From Phragmites australis (Eukaryota > Streptophyta > Magnoliopsida > Poales > Poaceae): a stretch of 64,000 bases of DNA. Positions 61,457 to 64,000 of the stretch are shown here, in pieces; within the stretch, counting starts at the first letter, position 1, and each line of letters opens with the position of its first letter. Where the stretch lies: NCBI RefSeq assembly GCF_958298935.1, contig NC_084927.1:30268001-30332000 (forward strand), written 5' to 3'. A model generated the notes under the pieces. The model saw only the letters and a list, made by a program, of their open reading frames with translations, had not been told where the DNA came from and ran no database searches. Position numbers and translations under genes: made by a program.

Positions 61457-64000
61457 CTATGGTTGCTTGAGGTGCCCCTCCTCTTCAGCAACCCTGACCA
61501 TGGAGGTACCGCTGCGGGTTACAGAGCTCAACTGAGATGGTTGACAAAGAAGTTCTGCCTCTGCGTGCCGTGCATTGAGAGGAATCTCCAGCAGCAAGTC
61601 TTGATCAGAATTGTCATCGGTGTACTGCGGAGGGACCAACAATGATAATTTTTCTGGGGGTAACATGAATAAGTTCAGTGCTCCTTCAGTGCAGGCTAAA
61701 TCTTTGGTAGCATAGCCAGATTTTGGCAGAGACGAGCTTTTGCACTGAGGAGCCAAAGCCCCAGGTTTTATAACTCTTTTAGGACTCCTCATGGTTACCT
61801 TTAATCCTGCATGTTCACAAGCAAAGCAAATCAGAAGTCTTCTTCATGTTACTAACAGAAGGAAATAGTGAAATTGGAATATACTATGTAAGAAATTTTC
61901 GGATGTCACATCTAGAAACTATATGCAAGTCACAATCAGAGGAACTGAGATTGCTGACCTGCACAGCTCTGAAAGTGGGTGTCACGAGGTCTTTTGAGCG
62001 GTTTCATGGTGAACTTGGTAATGCCTTTTGAACCACTGATATTCTCATCTCCCCCTGTTTCCTCAATCTCTCTTTCCTAAACAAAGAGAAACAACTAATC
62101 AGCCATGTACAAGCAATCTTGGAAATCCATATATGTATGCAGTTATAGGCATTAACTCAAAAGAAAGAGAAAATGGAGGGGGAATAAAAAAAATGTTGGT
62201 AAATGTATTAGACAGCCATTTTGATACCTTTTGTTGTTTATAGCACTCCAGCCATTTGCATTTTCTTAAGTTAGTTAAGGCAAGCTTCTTCACTGTATTC
62301 CATTCCTCATCACTAGAGAAAGATGGATCAAGAATTCCCTCTCCAAGCAGCCTTTGGTAGCTGTGTATAGCATCAGCAAATTGGATAGAACCGAACATGC
62401 TTCTAAGGCTGCAGAAAGAACAAGATACAAATGAGGACTTGCGCAAAATGGCCTCAATTTGTATGATTAAAACTCTAGGCAAGCATAAAGTAAACCTTTC
62501 AGGAGACATCGAGGAGTCCATAGGAGGAAGAAGTTTGAGCAACTGTTGTTGGTCCTCTTTAGTTAGATATTTCACAAAGTTAGTGTAGTTGATAACATCC
62601 TGCTCAAGAATGAGAAGACAGTATACGGGTTTAATTTCAATGATAAGTCAAAATATGTATAAGTTAATCATATCCAGAGACTATATGCAAAATAACATCT
62701 AGAAATCATTGACCTGAACAGCAAGAGCATGTATAGGATGGATACCTCTAAATCTACTGAAACCAAAGGTGAATCAACAATCTCCAGGATATGCTGATTT
62801 TCATAATGAAGTTTATCCCTGCAAAAGAGAGATACCAACAAAAAAGTTAGTCTGATTCTGACCACAATAACTTGTTTTAACTAATACTGAATGAGCATAG
62901 AGGATAAAACTAATAAGATAGTAGAATACCTTCTAGCATTATCTTCAATCTGCAGTCGCGACCTCTTTGGCCTCTCAGTTGCAGCATTTAAGTTGCTTGC
63001 TGCCTTGCTTCCACTGTGTACAACAAACGAGGCAGGCCCTGAATAGGATTCACTTGTAATATAAGACTTATTATCTGCAGGAATGGAGCTTGCTTCTGAT
63101 TCTTCCTCCAGTGATTTCGAGTTCGGATGTCTTAGAAGCACACTTCCAGAGCCTATCTCAAAGGAACCCACAGGAGTTTCACTATGGTATAGCAGGTCTT
63201 CCTCTGAGGATCCCGAAAGGTAATATAACTGCTCTTTATGCATGATGGAGTTAAGATCCTTGGCAAGCTTTTCGACGGGTGAAGGCTTAGGACGATTGAC
63301 ACAGCTCCTCTTTCTTGATGGCACGAGTGACTCCCAAGCATGTGATTGAGCTGAACCTGAAATGACAATATATCAGAGAGCAATCTGTGACATATATATA
63401 ACCCAAAAAAGTAGTAATTACTAGGCTAAGTACGGAAATCTTGACAATCAATTTTGAGGATCTTGACGTGGTAAAGGAAGACATTGTTATTGTGTATGAT
63501 ATTTTAAGCATTGATATTTAGCAAAACATGATTTTCATCAAAACTTTAGGCTCCATGCCATCTGAACACGATATGTAGACTGCAAGCCTTCGTGGTTACC
63601 TCATGATAATAAGTAATTTAGTCACAACCTAAACAATGATTTATCAATCACCACAAGTTGTGAACTTCTAATGAACTAATAATTCTGGTCTACAGATAGA
63701 ACAGCAGTGGAGGTTACTGAAAAATGTTTCGGTGGCATCAATAGGTTCTGGGACAACTGAGAAGAGAAACAAATCTGAATTATAAGCTATTACTAATATG
63801 ATCTCTAAAAGGGTAGCACAAACAATCTAAACATATCTACAGAAAATTTTAGTACATCATAACTTTGTAGAGAAGCATCCAAGAATGTACTTCTGACCTG
63901 TTAAGTTCAAAACCCAAGTCCTTCTATTACTCTTTTGAATTGAAACTAATCATACGCATGCGCTCACCAAGAATGAGAGGGCGTAAAAATTATATGATTA
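61457..64000 (-). CDS. GATA26/27-like transcription factor, C-terminal exons (partial)
   Basis: Six exons are in the window, all on the minus strand: 62930-63356, 62746-62818, 62496-62599, 62228-62408, 61959-62076, 61457-61806 (stop at 61457). Phases agree. They encode the signature block ESLVPSRKRSCVNRPKPSP, then EKLAKDLNSIM and SGSSEEDLLYHSETPVGSFE, the ASXH/DEUBAD-like segment (YLTKEDQQQLLKLLPP, SLRSMFGSIQFADAIHSYQR) and a basic C-terminal tail. This layout matches plant GATA26/27 proteins, whose single GATA zinc finger is at the N terminus; that exon must lie beyond 64000. Bases 63357-64000 are read as intron. Predicted nuclear regulator; targets unknown. Confidence 0.85.

Noticed and set aside
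63357..64000. GATA zinc-finger exon within the window
   Set aside because: Searched on the minus strand for the CxxC...CNAC pattern with splice sites; none present, so it is assumed to lie past the edge.

Overview
This is nuclear DNA from a grass (Poaceae), probably a panicoid, though the species cannot be fixed from the sequence. The evidence is GT-AG introns, very GC-rich 5' coding exons beside AT-rich introns, grass-type MITEs, L1-type LINEs, PIF/Harbinger and Mutator-like elements, and plant-only gene families. All multi-exon models below were joined by hand from splice sites; exon phases add up in every intact one.

Genic layer, left to right: the last two exons of a Gly/Ser/Tyr-rich protein (+, ends 381); a single-exon SIP1-clade trihelix factor (+, 4241-4858); a five-exon cationic amino-acid transporter (-, 7894-11854, 560 aa); an eight-exon SBT2-type subtilase (+, 16414-20196, 816 aa, complete catalytic residues); a nine-exon mitochondrial NAD(H) glutamate dehydrogenase (+, 22893-25816, 411 aa); a two-exon linker-histone-domain/AT-hook protein (-, 26477-28424, 516 aa); a probable glycine-rich protein (+, 29808-30257); an intronless SUVH5/6-type SRA-SET histone methyltransferase (-, 35121-37811, 896 aa); a decayed, truncated PPR gene (-, 57111-58400); and the last six exons of a GATA26/27-like factor (-, 61457-63356), whose zinc finger lies beyond the right edge. 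These are unrelated single genes with their own promoters; nothing suggests a cluster.

The mobile layer is richest from 30 to 57 kb. The most striking object is a 7.8 kb Mutator-like element (40757-48570) with terminal inverted repeats of about 160 bp. It encloses an uninterrupted five-exon FAR1/FHY3-type transposase gene (845 aa) with all DDE and SWIM residues. Its second intron has been invaded by a 3.45 kb element with TG...CA ends and a perfect 5 bp target duplication, best read as a very long solo LTR, which carries a GC-rich minisatellite. To the right lie a SINE with target duplications, two tail-to-tail LINE remnants (one split by a second solo LTR), and a degenerate PIF/Harbinger element with both of its ORFs. 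A degenerate MURA-type MULE lies at 31-33 kb. Smaller insertions include a LINE fragment with a perfect 16 bp target duplication just 3' of the trihelix gene, a large foldback element in transporter intron 1, a nested pair of inverted-repeat elements at 14.3-15.2 kb and a Tourist-like MITE at 59.3 kb.
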